This document shows positions 1 to 7,726 of a DNA stretch of 64,000 nucleotides, one piece after another. A model generated the notes under the pieces. The model was not told the origin of the DNA. It made no database searches and saw nothing but the letters and a program-made list of their open reading frames with translations. Within the stretch, counting starts at the first letter, position 1; each line of letters begins with the position of its first letter. The stretch spans positions 73,242 to 137,241 of the forward strand of contig JAVZMI010000002.1 in assembly GCA_038883335.1 (NCBI GenBank). Reading direction: 5' to 3'. Both the position numbers and the translations under genes were made by a program. Source of the DNA: Candidatus Bathyarchaeia archaeon. Lineage in GTDB: Archaea > Thermoproteota > Bathyarchaeia > Hecatellales > Hecatellaceae.

Positions 1-1
1 T

Positions 2-136
2 CCTGAACCGCCTATGTGCCTCAAGATTACTTGGAGAATTCAGAAACCTTGGACAGTTTGCTCAGAAGAGGAAGAAGCGATAATTAAAAGGATTAAAGCG
101 GCTGCATTGAAAGCTTCAGAACTGAGGGGAAACTAG
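2..136 (+). CDS. 3' end of an unidentified protein
   Basis: The last 44 codons of a gene that enters from the left edge. The frame is open from base 2 to a TAG at 134-136. The tail is rich in Glu, Lys and Ala and ends in a probable helix (EEEEAIIKRIKAAALKASEL). I do not recognise the family. It ends two bases before the ATG of the ArsR regulator, so the two genes are probably co-transcribed and this may be the gene the regulator controls. Confidence 0.5.
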   Translation, partial: PEPPMCLKITWRIQKPWTVCSEEEEAIIKRIKAAALKASELRGN

Positions 137-138
137 CC

Positions 139-486
139 ATGAACAGGGAGAAGATTCTTTTGGATTACAGAGTTCGAATTCTTAACGCGTTATCCGACCC
201 CCTCAGATTGGAGATAGTGGAACTTCTAAAGGACGGTGAACGTTGCGTCTGCGACATAATTCCCTTCTTTGGAAGATCCCAGTCCACAATCTCTAAACAC
301 CTCGACGTTTTATATCAGGTCGGGATTCTAGATAGACGGGTCGAAGGAAAGCGAACAATATATAACATAAAAGACACTCAAATACTCAACATTCTGAGGG
401 AACTCGACATATTTGTGTTAAACCAAATTTCATCTCTAACGAAGGCTATTAAACTTCCAGAAACACAGCAAAGCGACAAAAGATAG
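139..486 (+). CDS. ArsR-family winged-helix metalloregulator
   Basis: A 115-residue DNA-binding repressor of the ArsR/SmtB family. The dimerisation and wing region surrounds a recognition helix at about residues 47-60 (SQSTISKHLDVL). The metal-binding box ERCVCDI at 35-40 carries the Cys-x-Cys pair typical of arsenite- or metal-sensing members. By family knowledge it would release DNA when a thiophilic metal or metalloid binds. It follows the upstream partial gene by two bases, which suggests an autoregulated operon. The ligand cannot be told from sequence. Confidence 0.9.
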   Translation: MNREKILLDYRVRILNALSDPLRLEIVELLKDGERCVCDIIPFFGRSQSTISKHLDVLYQVGILDRRVEGKRTIYNIKDTQILNILRELDIFVLNQISSLTKAIKLPETQQSDKR

Positions 487-743
487 CTAGAGAAATGCCT
501 AAGGTAAGGTAGAGAAAACTATCCCGCCAACTAAAAAACGGATACCGCGCAAAGCGAAATTGCCAGAAACATCCAGCGCTGGAGATATGGTGAAAAATCG
601 CGGCGCTTATTTTTCTATCATGGTAATGGCACAATATAGATTGGAATCCCCCTTGACGGCGTTTCATACAAAAAACCCCAAATTCAAGTTCGTTCATTTT
701 ACAAAAATAACATTAAGATAAGGTTTGGGCAGGAAAATAGGCT
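487..743. other. Intergenic region with no recognised gene
   Basis: Between the ArsR gene and the 3' end of the minus-strand tRNA-Ser. A minus-strand open frame runs through it but has no family resemblance, an aromatic/Cys-rich composition and no ribosome-binding site, so I treat it as chance. No terminator hairpin was seen. Confidence 0.4.
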
Positions 744-794
744 TGGCGCCGGAGGAGGGATTTGAACCCTCGAGACCCAGAAGGGTCACAGGCT

Positions 795-808
795 TTGAGG
801 CGTTTGGA
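795..808 (-). other. Second tRNA intron (about position 37/38)
   Basis: A 14-base intron directly after the GGA anticodon. Its removal brings GCCTG against CAGGC to close the anticodon stem. The bulge-helix-bulge is weak (relaxed form), and the cut could also be one base upstream, giving loop CTGGAAA. Confidence 0.65.
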
Positions 809-816
809 CTCCAGGC

Positions 817-839
817 ATCCGCCCCCCTACAGGAGGAGA
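817..839 (-). other. Non-canonical tRNA intron (position 29/30)
   Basis: A 23-base intron in the anticodon stem of tRNA-Ser. It folds as a bulge-helix-bulge. An inner intron helix (838-834 with 827-823, including G-U pairs) and an exon-side helix (844-842 with 822-820) are separated by the three-base bulges AGT and ATG. The expected endonuclease cuts, after the second base of each bulge, fall at AG|T and AT|G and restore the CAGGC half-stem. Confidence 0.8.
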
Positions 840-917
840 CTGCGCCATGCCGCTAGGCGACTCCGGCGTGGTGGCTTTGTGATATAAGTCTAGGCGGGCG
901 TTAAATCTGTTTTGCCT

Positions 918-1918
918 CTACCAAGCCTTCGGGTATGTCCCAGCCCGCATTATGACCCTCTCAGTCTTCACGGCAAGCCCTTTCTCGCCTTCCAGAATTG
1001 ACTGAGCTGGCATGAGCGCCTTACCTAAAGCAACTAACTCGCCCTTTAACGTCAAGACCGCAACCAAGTCCCCACTCTTGACCTCAGGGCTCAACTTTAC
1101 TATGCCTGGGAGAGCCAACTCCGCGCCGTGGCAGAGGGCGTCTACAGCTGAATCCTTGACTACAATCTTAGGGAGTAGCTCAACAGCCTTCTCAACCGGC
1201 TGAATAAGACTCTTTATAACTTGTTCATCACCCTTGTCCCGCCAAGAGGCAACTGCGTCTGTCAACTCTTGTAGAGTTGTAAGTGTGTCTTGAGTGAAGG
1301 GCCCAGCTCTAATCCTCCGAAGCTCGACCATGTGTGCTCCTACACCCAAAGCCTCGCCAATATCATGCACTATCTTCCTCACATAGGTACCTGACTGGCA
1401 GCCTACTTTAAAGAGCACATTTCGACCTTCAACCTCAAGGATCTGGTTGTAGTATATGGTTCGTATTCTAACTCTCCTCTTCACCGACGACCTTAAAGGA
1501 GGCCGCTGGTACACATCACCCACAAACTCTTTGAAGATCTCCGAGAGCCTCTCAGCCTCTACGTCACCGTGAAGCTTCATAACGCAGACATACTCTTTGC
1601 CTCCAACCAAGATTGCCTGAAGAATCTTGGTAGACTCTTCAAGGGCGACTGGGAGAACACCAGTCACAGCGGGATTTCCCTGGAAATTATATCCTCAAGG
1701 GTTCCGCCGTGGCCGGCATGGCTGACGTTCAGTATCCTCTTAACCCACGCAGTTACCTCATGGCTGGATGGCCCTGAAGGTTTGTCCACGTTTACAATCC
1801 CATATCTTATATGTTCCACGAGAGGACGCTTATCGTAGAAGTGCCCAAACCTTGGATCAGTTGCCGACTCGGCTTTTACAATCATTCTCTCCGCGAGATC
1901 GCTGAGCGAACTACTCAC
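918..1918 (-). CDS. cbf5: Cbf5/TruB tRNA and rRNA pseudouridine synthase, split by a 20-base intron
   Basis: Catalytic subunit of archaeal H/ACA ribonucleoproteins, making pseudouridine in rRNA and tRNA. It is encoded in two exons, 1918-1696 and 1675-918, which join in frame to 326 codons, the usual size for archaeal Cbf5. Exon 1 gives the TruB N-terminus (GIVNVDKPSGPSSHEV at about 39-54). The splice junction falls in codon 75, the catalytic Asp of GTLDPAVTGVLP. The C-terminal part from about residue 230 is a PUA domain. Unspliced, the first frame ends at a TGA after GTLED and the second frame lacks the catalytic motif. The start overlaps the rpl14e stop (ATGA), the classic archaeal order. 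An alternative reading is a disrupted gene, but the bulge-helix-bulge and the perfect restoration argue for an intron. Confidence 0.92.
1676..1695 (-). other. Pre-mRNA bulge-helix-bulge intron in cbf5
   Basis: A 20-base intron on the minus strand. The fold is textbook: a four-base-pair helix CCCT/AGGG is flanked by the three-base bulges TGA and AAA. The inner intron helix is GGA/TCC closing a seven-base loop, and the outer exon helix pairs GGCGGAA with TCCCGCT with one mismatch. Cuts after the second base of each bulge (TG|A and AA|A) remove exactly these 20 bases and convert CTT-GAG into CTT-GAT-CCC-GCT (Leu-Asp-Pro-Ala). Confidence 0.9.
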
Positions 1919-2298
1919 CTCCCGGACTCTTCTACTACTTCTCCAGCAGTAGTGTCCTCTTTGCCCTTCGCTCCCTTTGCTGGAGACTCTTTCATTTTAG
2001 TAGTTTTCTTCTTTGTTCTACGTGTCTCTGCAGTCTCCTTTGGAGATGCTTCTATTAAGCCGGCCTCTCTTAGAGCTTTTTCAATGACTTCGTCTTGCGC
2101 CCCCTTTGGTATCTCTACTTTGAGGTTTGTGGGCTCAAGATGGTCGACGTTAACTCTCCTCCGTCTCACACCAGTCACATGTTTAGGGCCTGAGACTAAG
2201 ACGAAGTTTTTGTCTATTACATCCACGACTACGCAGCGCGCCCCTGCTTCCCTGCCTGTCTTCTTCACACATATACGCCCAACATCGTAGAGAGTCAT
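1915..2298 (-). CDS. rpl14e: Large ribosomal subunit protein eL14
   Basis: A 127-residue protein of the large subunit. The KOW-like SH3 core covers about residues 1-75 (YDVGRICVKKTGREAG, then VVVDVIDKNFVLVSGP). A lysine- and glutamate-rich tail from about residue 85 to the end is probably disordered and contacts rRNA. Its stop overlaps the start of cbf5 by four bases and its start overlaps the end of cmk by four bases, so translation of cmk-rpl14e-cbf5 is coupled. This order is conserved in many archaea. Confidence 0.95.
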   Translation of the reverse strand: MTLYDVGRICVKKTGREAGARCVVVDVIDKNFVLVSGPKHVTGVRRRRVNVDHLEPTNLKVEIPKGAQDEVIEKALREAGLIEASPKETAETRRTKKKTTKMKESPAKGAKGKEDTTAGEVVEESGR

Positions 2299-2873
2299 TT
2301 CGCATCCTTACCTCCTAACTTCACGTTATTAATATATTCTTTGAGAATTGTTTTGAATACTGTGATATTTGACTCCATGGGAAGTAGCTCTGTGTCAAAA
2401 ATGATATTATATATGGATAGATCTTCGATATTTATGTTGTAGTGTTTTTTGTATCGAATCTTTTCCAGCAGTTCCCTCCTCCTAGTCAACTCCTCAGCCT
2501 CTTTAAACGAGATGCCATCCCTTGCAGCTATACGTTCAAACCTCGTCTTATCTGAAGCTGAGAGGAATATTTTGATGTTGGCATATCGCCTAGCGATCCA
2601 AGCTGGAAGTTGACCGTCAATCACTACTGAGCCTTCTCTAGCCTCTTTCTCCACCCTCTCATCCACAAGCCTATCTATCGTGCTATCTTTCACCGATAAA
2701 TCACTCAGTTGCTGAAGAGAGAGACCTCTCTCATCTGCGATCTGCCTAAAAAGCATACCTGCCGAAATGTGTCGCAGCCCAAAGCTCTCAGCGAGGGCTT
2801 GGGCATAAGTGCTCTTGCCAGTTCCATGTAGCCCACTGACGGTGACAACCAAACCCTTGCATTCCTTAGACAT
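2295..2873 (-). CDS. cmk: Cytidylate kinase
   Basis: A 192-residue P-loop kinase converting CMP or dCMP to the diphosphate with ATP. The Walker A motif GLHGTGKST lies at about residues 14-22, the substrate-site ISAGMLFRQIA follows at about 36-46, and the RIAARDG/RRR segment (about 112-132) is the lid region. The length matches the short archaeal CMP kinases. It lies between the DUF106 insertase gene and rpl14e. An eL34 gene, often found here in other archaea, is absent. Confidence 0.93.
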   Translation of the reverse strand: MSKECKGLVVTVSGLHGTGKSTYAQALAESFGLRHISAGMLFRQIADERGLSLQQLSDLSVKDSTIDRLVDERVEKEAREGSVVIDGQLPAWIARRYANIKIFLSASDKTRFERIAARDGISFKEAEELTRRRELLEKIRYKKHYNINIEDLSIYNIIFDTELLPMESNITVFKTILKEYINNVKLGGKDAK

Positions 2874-2976
2874 CTTGAACGCCCCATCCGCAACACTGCC
2901 AGCGAGGTTTATCCACCTTAAGTGGAGGTGAAAATAAATCTTTCGAGAAAGCCGTGTAGAATCTGAAGATTCGCCG

Positions 2977-3495
2977 TTATTGGCCTATGCTTATCTTGAA
3001 GAGGCGGTATATCGGTGTGTTCACTGCAAAGGCGCAAAGGATGTACCATTGGTAGAATGTTATCCCAAGTCTATCAGGACCGACCGTAGCCCAGCCGTCA
3101 AACCAAGGGATGGGGAATGGGGCGTAGGCCACGATTGCAGGGGCTCCACCTTGGGAGAATAGGGCGCTGAGTGCGTAGAATATGCCAAGGTAGCCGATCA
3201 TTGGTATGAACATGACTTTATATTGCTGTTTCATGAGTCCACCGGACTCTTTTAGTAGCTCCTTCTGCTGCCTCATGAGACGTGCATATGCCTTCCTATC
3301 ACCCTTCTTGCGCGCCTCTGAGATCTGCTTTCTAAGCTCACTACTCTTAATTCTGTACTCTTTCATCTTCTCCGGGTTAGTGAATTTACGGTTTAGAGTC
3401 CCAGATATTAATGATATACTTATACTTACAAGGAGGATGAGGAATGTGGAGGCAGGTATGACTGTGAGGAAGTCTAAAACCATATCGACATCCAC
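2977..3495 (-). CDS. DUF106/EMC3-type membrane protein insertase
   Basis: A 172-residue membrane protein of the archaeal DUF106 family, relatives of YidC/Oxa1, EMC3 and TMCO1. It has an N-terminal membrane helix (about 6-28), a charged cytosolic coiled coil (about 38-90, KMKEYRIKSSELRKQ then LMRQQKELLKE), and two further membrane helices at about 93-113 and 140-165. It probably inserts nascent membrane proteins beside SecY, whose gene lies in the same operon two genes upstream. The function follows from the family and context. Confidence 0.88.
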   Translation of the reverse strand: MDVDMVLDFLTVIPASTFLILLVSISISLISGTLNRKFTNPEKMKEYRIKSSELRKQISEARKKGDRKAYARLMRQQKELLKESGGLMKQQYKVMFIPMIGYLGIFYALSALFSQGGAPAIVAYAPFPIPWFDGWATVGPDRLGITFYQWYILCAFAVNTPIYRLFKISIGQ

Positions 3496-3500
3496 CTATC

Positions 3501-4073
3501 CTAGTTTTTCACCATCTCTAGTAGTTGCGCCGCAGCCTCCCGTTGACAACCCGTCTTGTTCACGAGTATCCCGAAGGGTATTCCAGCTAAGGTTGCACAA
3601 GTAGAGACCATGGCCCTCGAGAGTTGGAGGTGTTCTTTAACTTCCTCTGCGGAGAGACTGTCTCTTCTCCTAGTTTTATCATTACTCCTTCTGAATAAGA
3701 TTTCCTCCGGCGAGGCTTCCACTAGAGCTATCATGTCTGGTTTAAGGCCTTGGAGCACATGATAAGGTATACCCGGTAGATAGCCCGAATTTGTTTCTAT
3801 TAGAACGTGGGTGTCAACTATTATTATGCCATCTGAGCCTTCTTGTGCTATGGTTTCAGCGGCTTTCCTTTGGAGTTGGTGCTGAATATCCATCGACGCC
3901 TTACGGATCTCATCCCTGTCCTTTATGATGTCCTTAGCTATCTCTAACATGACGGATCCGAAGTTCATAACTCTACATTTGAGACCGTCGTCTTCCGCAA
4001 GTCTCCTGAACTCTTCAATCACCGTTGTCTTCCCTACTCCCGGTATTCCTACGATTATTATTCGCCTCTTCAC
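3501..4073 (-). CDS. adkA: Archaeal adenylate kinase
   Basis: A 190-residue archaeal-type adenylate kinase (AMP + ATP to 2 ADP). The P-loop GIPGVGKTT lies at about residues 9-17. The N-F-G-S-V-M-L-E segment (about 37-44) is the nucleotide-monophosphate site, IIIVDTH (about 84-90) is the Walker B region, and RRDS (about 136) marks the short lid. It sits between secY and the DUF106 gene, the common archaeal arrangement, and ends five bases before the DUF106 start. Confidence 0.95.
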   Translation of the reverse strand: MKRRIIIVGIPGVGKTTVIEEFRRLAEDDGLKCRVMNFGSVMLEIAKDIIKDRDEIRKASMDIQHQLQRKAAETIAQEGSDGIIIVDTHVLIETNSGYLPGIPYHVLQGLKPDMIALVEASPEEILFRRSNDKTRRRDSLSAEEVKEHLQLSRAMVSTCATLAGIPFGILVNKTGCQREAAAQLLEMVKN

Positions 4074-4175
4074 AGCAATCTCGCCTTTAGACCATGCTTC
4101 CTAACTATTAAACACAGCACCCCGAGAGCAATTGTTCTCTTCATCTCGGCATTTTTAGAGTTTCCCTTGGTCAAT
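4074..4175. other. Spacer between secY and adkA
   Basis: A 102-base gap inside an otherwise compact minus-strand operon. It may hold an internal promoter for adkA and the genes after it, but I see no convincing TATA box and no small gene. Confidence 0.3.
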
Positions 4176-5576
4176 TTATCCTTTTCCTAGAAGGCGGGCT
4201 ATGCCCGGGTACATCTCCTCGAGACGTTCCCTCATTAGGATTTGGTAATACTGCCACATTATACTGGTCGTTAGTAGCATACCTGTCCCAGTACCGAAGG
4301 TATTGGTAAAGTCGGCTACAGCCGCGATAAACCCCACTATACTCCCCCCCAGCACGGTGACCACTGGGATATACCGGTTGAGAAGCTCTTCAATCGACTT
4401 CTCCGAGCGTCTGAAACCTGGCACTTGCATACGCGCGTCTATAAGCTGTTTGGCCACTTTCTCAGCGCCTAGGCCACCTATCTGAACCCAAGTTACGGCG
4501 AAACCAGCGCAGATAAGTACCATTACAGCCGTGTAGACGACGGCTCTTATAGGGTCGGCTGCAACTGCCTCCAAACTTCGAGGAGAGGTAACGAAGTATG
4601 CAAGCCCACTGACAGGGTTACCTTGGGCATCGAACTTCCCTAAGATGTCGACTAGGAAACCTGTCTGGAGGCGTGTGTAAAGTATCTGTGCACCAAAGTA
4701 GATGTCTGCAAATAGGGCTGAAGTTAGGATCACAGGTATATTGGAGACGTAGAAGAGCTTCACAGGGTAGATCCCCTTATATCCTCTATACTGCGCATGC
4801 GCAATTGGAATCTCCACCCTCAGCCCCTCACAGTAGATGACGACAAGGAACACGATAAAAGTAGCGAGTAAGCCAATGAGGCTTGGATTATTTCCAGGCC
4901 TGAACAGAGCGAGAGTTAGGCCTCCGCTTGCCATAAGCCCAGGCAACGCTGGAAAGATGCCGTAGAAGTGGCCATCAGTTCCTAGTATAGGACTAATAGA
5001 CATCCATGCAACCTGTTGTGCAACGCCAGCTGCTATGAATAGGCTGATGCCGCTGCCTAAGCCCCAACCCTTCTGGATGAGTTCATCCATTAAGATAACC
5101 AGTATGCCCACCACTATGAGTTGTGCTAGGATTAGCGAGAAACCTGTGGCGGTTACTTGACCGAAAGCGCCCCCTAGAAGGTATACTACGGATTCGAAGA
5201 CTGTGAATATTATGGCGAAGAGCTTGTTCATAGCAGTGAAGGCAGCCCGATCTTCTGCCTTGGAGAAGTCTAGAGGAATCATCTTCGAGCCGACGAGGAG
5301 TTGTAACACAAGCCCACCAGTCACTATGGGGCCTATCCCCAACTCCATCAGACTCCCTCTCCTGGAGGCGAAGATAACTCTGAGCATCCTGAAAGGATCT
5401 GTCCCCTCGCTGATGTTGATGCCGTAGAGAGGGATTTCACACATAACGAGGAAGGTTATGAGGACTAACCCGGTCCACAACAGCTTCTCTCTGAAAGGGA
5501 CCTTGCGCTCTGGTTTCTTTATCTCTGGTAATATTCGCCCAACCTTGGATAGAACAGCTATACCTCTACTTGGCAT
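4176..5576 (-). CDS. secY: Protein translocase subunit SecY
   Basis: A 466-residue channel subunit of the Sec translocon with ten predicted membrane helices. The N-terminal stretch LSKVGRILPEIKKPERKVPF leads into helix 1. The plug and helix 2 region contains RRGSLMELGIGPIVTGGL (about 73-90). The cytosolic loop with VEIPIAHAQYRGYKGIYPVKL (about 253-273) and the C-terminal helices with SIMWQYYQIL follow. The gene closes the spc-type ribosomal block after rpl15, which places translocation under the same transcriptional control as ribosome synthesis. Confidence 0.97.
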   Translation of the reverse strand: MPSRGIAVLSKVGRILPEIKKPERKVPFREKLLWTGLVLITFLVMCEIPLYGINISEGTDPFRMLRVIFASRRGSLMELGIGPIVTGGLVLQLLVGSKMIPLDFSKAEDRAAFTAMNKLFAIIFTVFESVVYLLGGAFGQVTATGFSLILAQLIVVGILVILMDELIQKGWGLGSGISLFIAAGVAQQVAWMSISPILGTDGHFYGIFPALPGLMASGGLTLALFRPGNNPSLIGLLATFIVFLVVIYCEGLRVEIPIAHAQYRGYKGIYPVKLFYVSNIPVILTSALFADIYFGAQILYTRLQTGFLVDILGKFDAQGNPVSGLAYFVTSPRSLEAVAADPIRAVVYTAVMVLICAGFAVTWVQIGGLGAEKVAKQLIDARMQVPGFRRSEKSIEELLNRYIPVVTVLGGSIVGFIAAVADFTNTFGTGTGMLLTTSIMWQYYQILMRERLEEMYPGIARLLGKG

Positions 5577-5591
5577 AATGAAGGAGACCCT

Positions 5592-6029
5592 CTACTCTAT
5601 AGTTACCAGTTTACCACCGGCAGCCTCAATCTTTGAGGCTGCGTGCTCTGAATAAAGCCGAGTCTTGACTATGATGGGTTTGGTGACTTGCCCCTCACCT
5701 AAAAGCTTAGCGTAGCCCAGAGAGCCAAGGTCTACGTGATACACGTCACCTTCAAGTTTCGCCTTACCCTCAGCAACCCACCTATCCACGCATCGATCAA
5801 GCTCCCCCACATTTATCACCGAGAGTGCCCCCATTCCGGTTGGGGGGAAGAAACCTCTCCTGCCGAAGTGGTCGGGAGCATACTTCACGGTGTAACTCCA
5901 CTTGTGCTTGTGTAGGCCACTCTTCCCTCTTCCGCCTTTCATCCCATGTTTACGATGCTGGCCGACTTGGCCCCAGCCGTGCGTTCTTGAACCGCGTTGC
6001 TTTCTAACCTTTCTAAGCCTGTGAGGCAC
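5592..6029 (-). CDS. rpl15: Large ribosomal subunit protein uL15
   Basis: A 145-residue archaeal uL15. The basic N-terminus RLRKVRKQRGSRTHGWG and the Gly-rich HRKHGMKGGRGKSG stretch thread into 23S rRNA. The globular C-terminal half ends AASKIEAAGGKLVTIE. It starts immediately after the rpl30 stop and is followed by secY, the conserved order. Confidence 0.96.
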   Translation of the reverse strand: MPHRLRKVRKQRGSRTHGWGQVGQHRKHGMKGGRGKSGLHKHKWSYTVKYAPDHFGRRGFFPPTGMGALSVINVGELDRCVDRWVAEGKAKLEGDVYHVDLGSLGYAKLLGEGQVTKPIIVKTRLYSEHAASKIEAAGGKLVTIE

Positions 6030-6506
6030 CTAAAGCATCCTCCTGATAAGGTCGTTTATCTTCTCTCCGCGATAACCCAACTCTCCACACTCACCTACGC
6101 CCCGCTTCAGCGACCGTTTGAAGCCTCCGGAGGGAGGGCGCAAACGGAAAACCGGCTTAACATCCCGCAGATCAGTCAATTTAATTTTAAGCTCGTGTAG
6201 AGCGTGAGCCAACTCGTCTACCGATTTAAATCCATATCTTTTGAGGTCCTCCACCCTTAACTTTCGGCCGCCTGACAGCTCACACTTTTCAGCCAGCAGC
6301 ATGGATAAAACATCCTTTGAGATCTCCCCCCAAGTTACATGATCCTTGACAAGCTGTAGCATTCCTAGATAAGGGGCTGTAGAAGGGACTAGAGTAGCAT
6401 GGTGAGGGCGGTTTAGATGTAGCATGGAGAGAGTATCATCTACATCTTTCCTAACGTTTACAGTACCTCTCAACCTGACTACTGCAAGGCACTTTGCTAC
6501 TTCCAT
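6030..6506 (-). CDS. rpl30: Large ribosomal subunit protein uL30
   Basis: A 158-residue archaeal/eukaryotic-type uL30 with the conserved N-terminus LAVVRLRGTVNVRKDVDDTL (about 8-27) followed by the archaeal C-terminal extension that ends with PSGGFKRSLKRGVGECGELG. It lies between rps5 and rpl15, with no gap to rpl15. Confidence 0.95.
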   Translation of the reverse strand: MEVAKCLAVVRLRGTVNVRKDVDDTLSMLHLNRPHHATLVPSTAPYLGMLQLVKDHVTWGEISKDVLSMLLAEKCELSGGRKLRVEDLKRYGFKSVDELAHALHELKIKLTDLRDVKPVFRLRPPSGGFKRSLKRGVGECGELGYRGEKINDLIRRML

Positions 6507-6515
6507 GACGTCGAG

Positions 6516-7142
6516 TCACCTGTTCCAGTTGGTCGGAGTTGCTGTGCGGTAAGTGTTTCTCAGGGCGTCATAAACAGCGAAGGCTAGGGAGGAGACTGTA
6601 TTGGTGGAGCCTGAACTCCTCGACCAACAGTCACTAATGCCCGCCATTCGAAGGATTATAGTCGCAACCTCGCTTGCCACCAGCCCAAGCCCTCGAGGGC
6701 CTGGAACCAGCTCAACTTTGACGCTTCCGCATTTACCGACTGTTATGAAGGGGAGGGAGTGAGGTTGGTCGCATCGACACTCCCAGCTCCCGCATCCTCG
6801 CCTTATAGGTGTTATGTTCAATTTGGCATACATAACAGCCTTATCTATTGCGTCTCGAACTTGCTTCAACTTACTAGTACCCACACCAACGTAGCCATCT
6901 TCGTTACCAACCACCGCGATTACCTTGAACCTCGAATGTTCCCCAGCGTCAGTCTGCTTCTGGACGATACTTATGTTCAATACCTCTTGCTTAAGGTTGG
7001 GCAGAAGTTTATCTACTATCTCTGCCTCTTGGATACGGTATCCCTGGGCGAAGATCTCATCTAAAGAAGTGATCTTACCCTCGTTGACAAGCTTGCCAAG
7101 TTTAGTCCTTGGACTCCATAACTGCTCTTCTGCAATCCCCAA
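6516..7142 (-). CDS. rps5: Small ribosomal subunit protein uS5
   Basis: A 208-residue archaeal uS5. The dsRNA-binding half includes FKVIAVVGNEDGYVGVGTSK (about 72-91). The C-terminal half carries the PGPRGLGLVASEVATIILRMAG segment (about 148-168), which lines the mRNA entry and decoding region. The start lies two bases after the rpl18 stop, consistent with coupled translation. Confidence 0.96.
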   Translation of the reverse strand: MGIAEEQLWSPRTKLGKLVNEGKITSLDEIFAQGYRIQEAEIVDKLLPNLKQEVLNISIVQKQTDAGEHSRFKVIAVVGNEDGYVGVGTSKLKQVRDAIDKAVMYAKLNITPIRRGCGSWECRCDQPHSLPFITVGKCGSVKVELVPGPRGLGLVASEVATIILRMAGISDCWSRSSGSTNTVSSLAFAVYDALRNTYRTATPTNWNR

Positions 7143-7144
7143 GC

Positions 7145-7726
7145 CTATTCACTCTCTATTTTTGCCTTAACTTCGTCGAAGTGTTTCGGAAGATCTCCGG
7201 GTGTCAAACCTGCCTTTAGATATCCGGAGAAGAGGCGATTCCGCGTATCACTGTCAGTTATACTCTCCCAATAGTTTGCTATGTGTTCACCGCGAATTCG
7301 AGCCTCATCAGGGGTCACCTCCCCATTATGAGGGATGATTACCCCCGCGTCCAGAACACCCCTCAAAGCACCATATACCTTTGACTTTGGCGGAAATTTT
7401 CCCACGCCTAAATCTAGTATCGCTTCAGTCAAGCCTATCTTCTTCGCTTTCTTGCCAGCTAATAGGCCCGTCAAATATGCGGTAGGTAGGTTCCCACAGG
7501 GAGCTTTCCATCCGTAACATCTCACCAGTTCTCTGGAGGTAACTGACGTGCGAATCAGATCTCCCCCCAGCTTAGCCTCCACGAACTGCACAATTGTATG
7601 GGCTAAAGTGTTACGGATAACCAGCCTTAGCTTACGTGATTTTATTAGGCTGATACGCCTCCTATAGTTGGTCTTCCCTTCCCTCCGCCTTCTGAAGGGT
7701 GGCCGATAGTTCGAGATGCGCCCTAT
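7145..7726 (-). CDS. rpl18: Large ribosomal subunit protein uL18, apparently starting at ATA
   Basis: A 193-residue 5S-rRNA-binding uL18. The N-terminal motif NYRPPFRRRREGKTNYRRR is unmistakable and lies 45 codons upstream of the first canonical start codon in the frame (GTG at 7591). Between an in-frame TAG and this motif there is no ATG, GTG or TTG. The best candidate is ATA at 7726-7724, which overlaps the rpl19e stop as ATAG, eight bases after an AGGAGG ribosome-binding site. ATC at 7717 is a second possibility. With the ATA start the length matches archaeal uL18. The rest of the protein includes VQFVEAKLGGD and GYKAG-type C-terminal features. Confidence 0.9.
   Translation of the reverse strand: MGRISNYRPPFRRRREGKTNYRRRISLIKSRKLRLVIRNTLAHTIVQFVEAKLGGDLIRTSVTSRELVRCYGWKAPCGNLPTAYLTGLLAGKKAKKIGLTEAILDLGVGKFPPKSKVYGALRGVLDAGVIIPHNGEVTPDEARIRGEHIANYWESITDSDTRNRLFSGYLKAGLTPGDLPKHFDEVKAKIESE

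Larger units (their letters stand above)
744..867 (-). tRNA. tRNA-Ser(GGA) with two introns, CCA encoded
   Basis: The gene reads from 867 to 744. The acceptor stem GCCGGAG/CTCCGGC, T arm GAGGG-TTCAAAT-CCCTC, a long variable arm GACCC-TTCT-GGGTC, discriminator G and an encoded CCA are all visible. A long variable arm with G73 fits archaeal tRNA-Ser. The anticodon arm is interrupted twice. Joining 867-840, 816-809 and 794-744 gives stem CAGGC/GCCTG (5 bp) around loop CTGGAGA, with anticodon GGA. Intron 1 (839-817, 23 bases) lies at 29/30 and intron 2 (about 808-795, 14 bases) at 37/38. The boundary of intron 2 is uncertain by one base because bases repeat. The gene follows cbf5 on the same strand. 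Confidence 0.85.

Noticed and set aside
449-697. Minus-strand frame of 82 codons downstream of ArsR
   Set aside because: Odd composition, no ribosome-binding site, and it overlaps the end of the ArsR gene.
744-867. tRNA-Leu(CAA) or tRNA-Sec with one intron
   Set aside because: The discriminator is G, not A, the acceptor stem has seven pairs, and no single intron leaves a paired anticodon stem with T33.
1664-1918. A separate 84-residue gene before a shorter TruB-like gene at 918-1667
   Set aside because: The two are the exons of one cbf5; the intron fold and the restored catalytic motif explain the break better than two genes or a frameshift.
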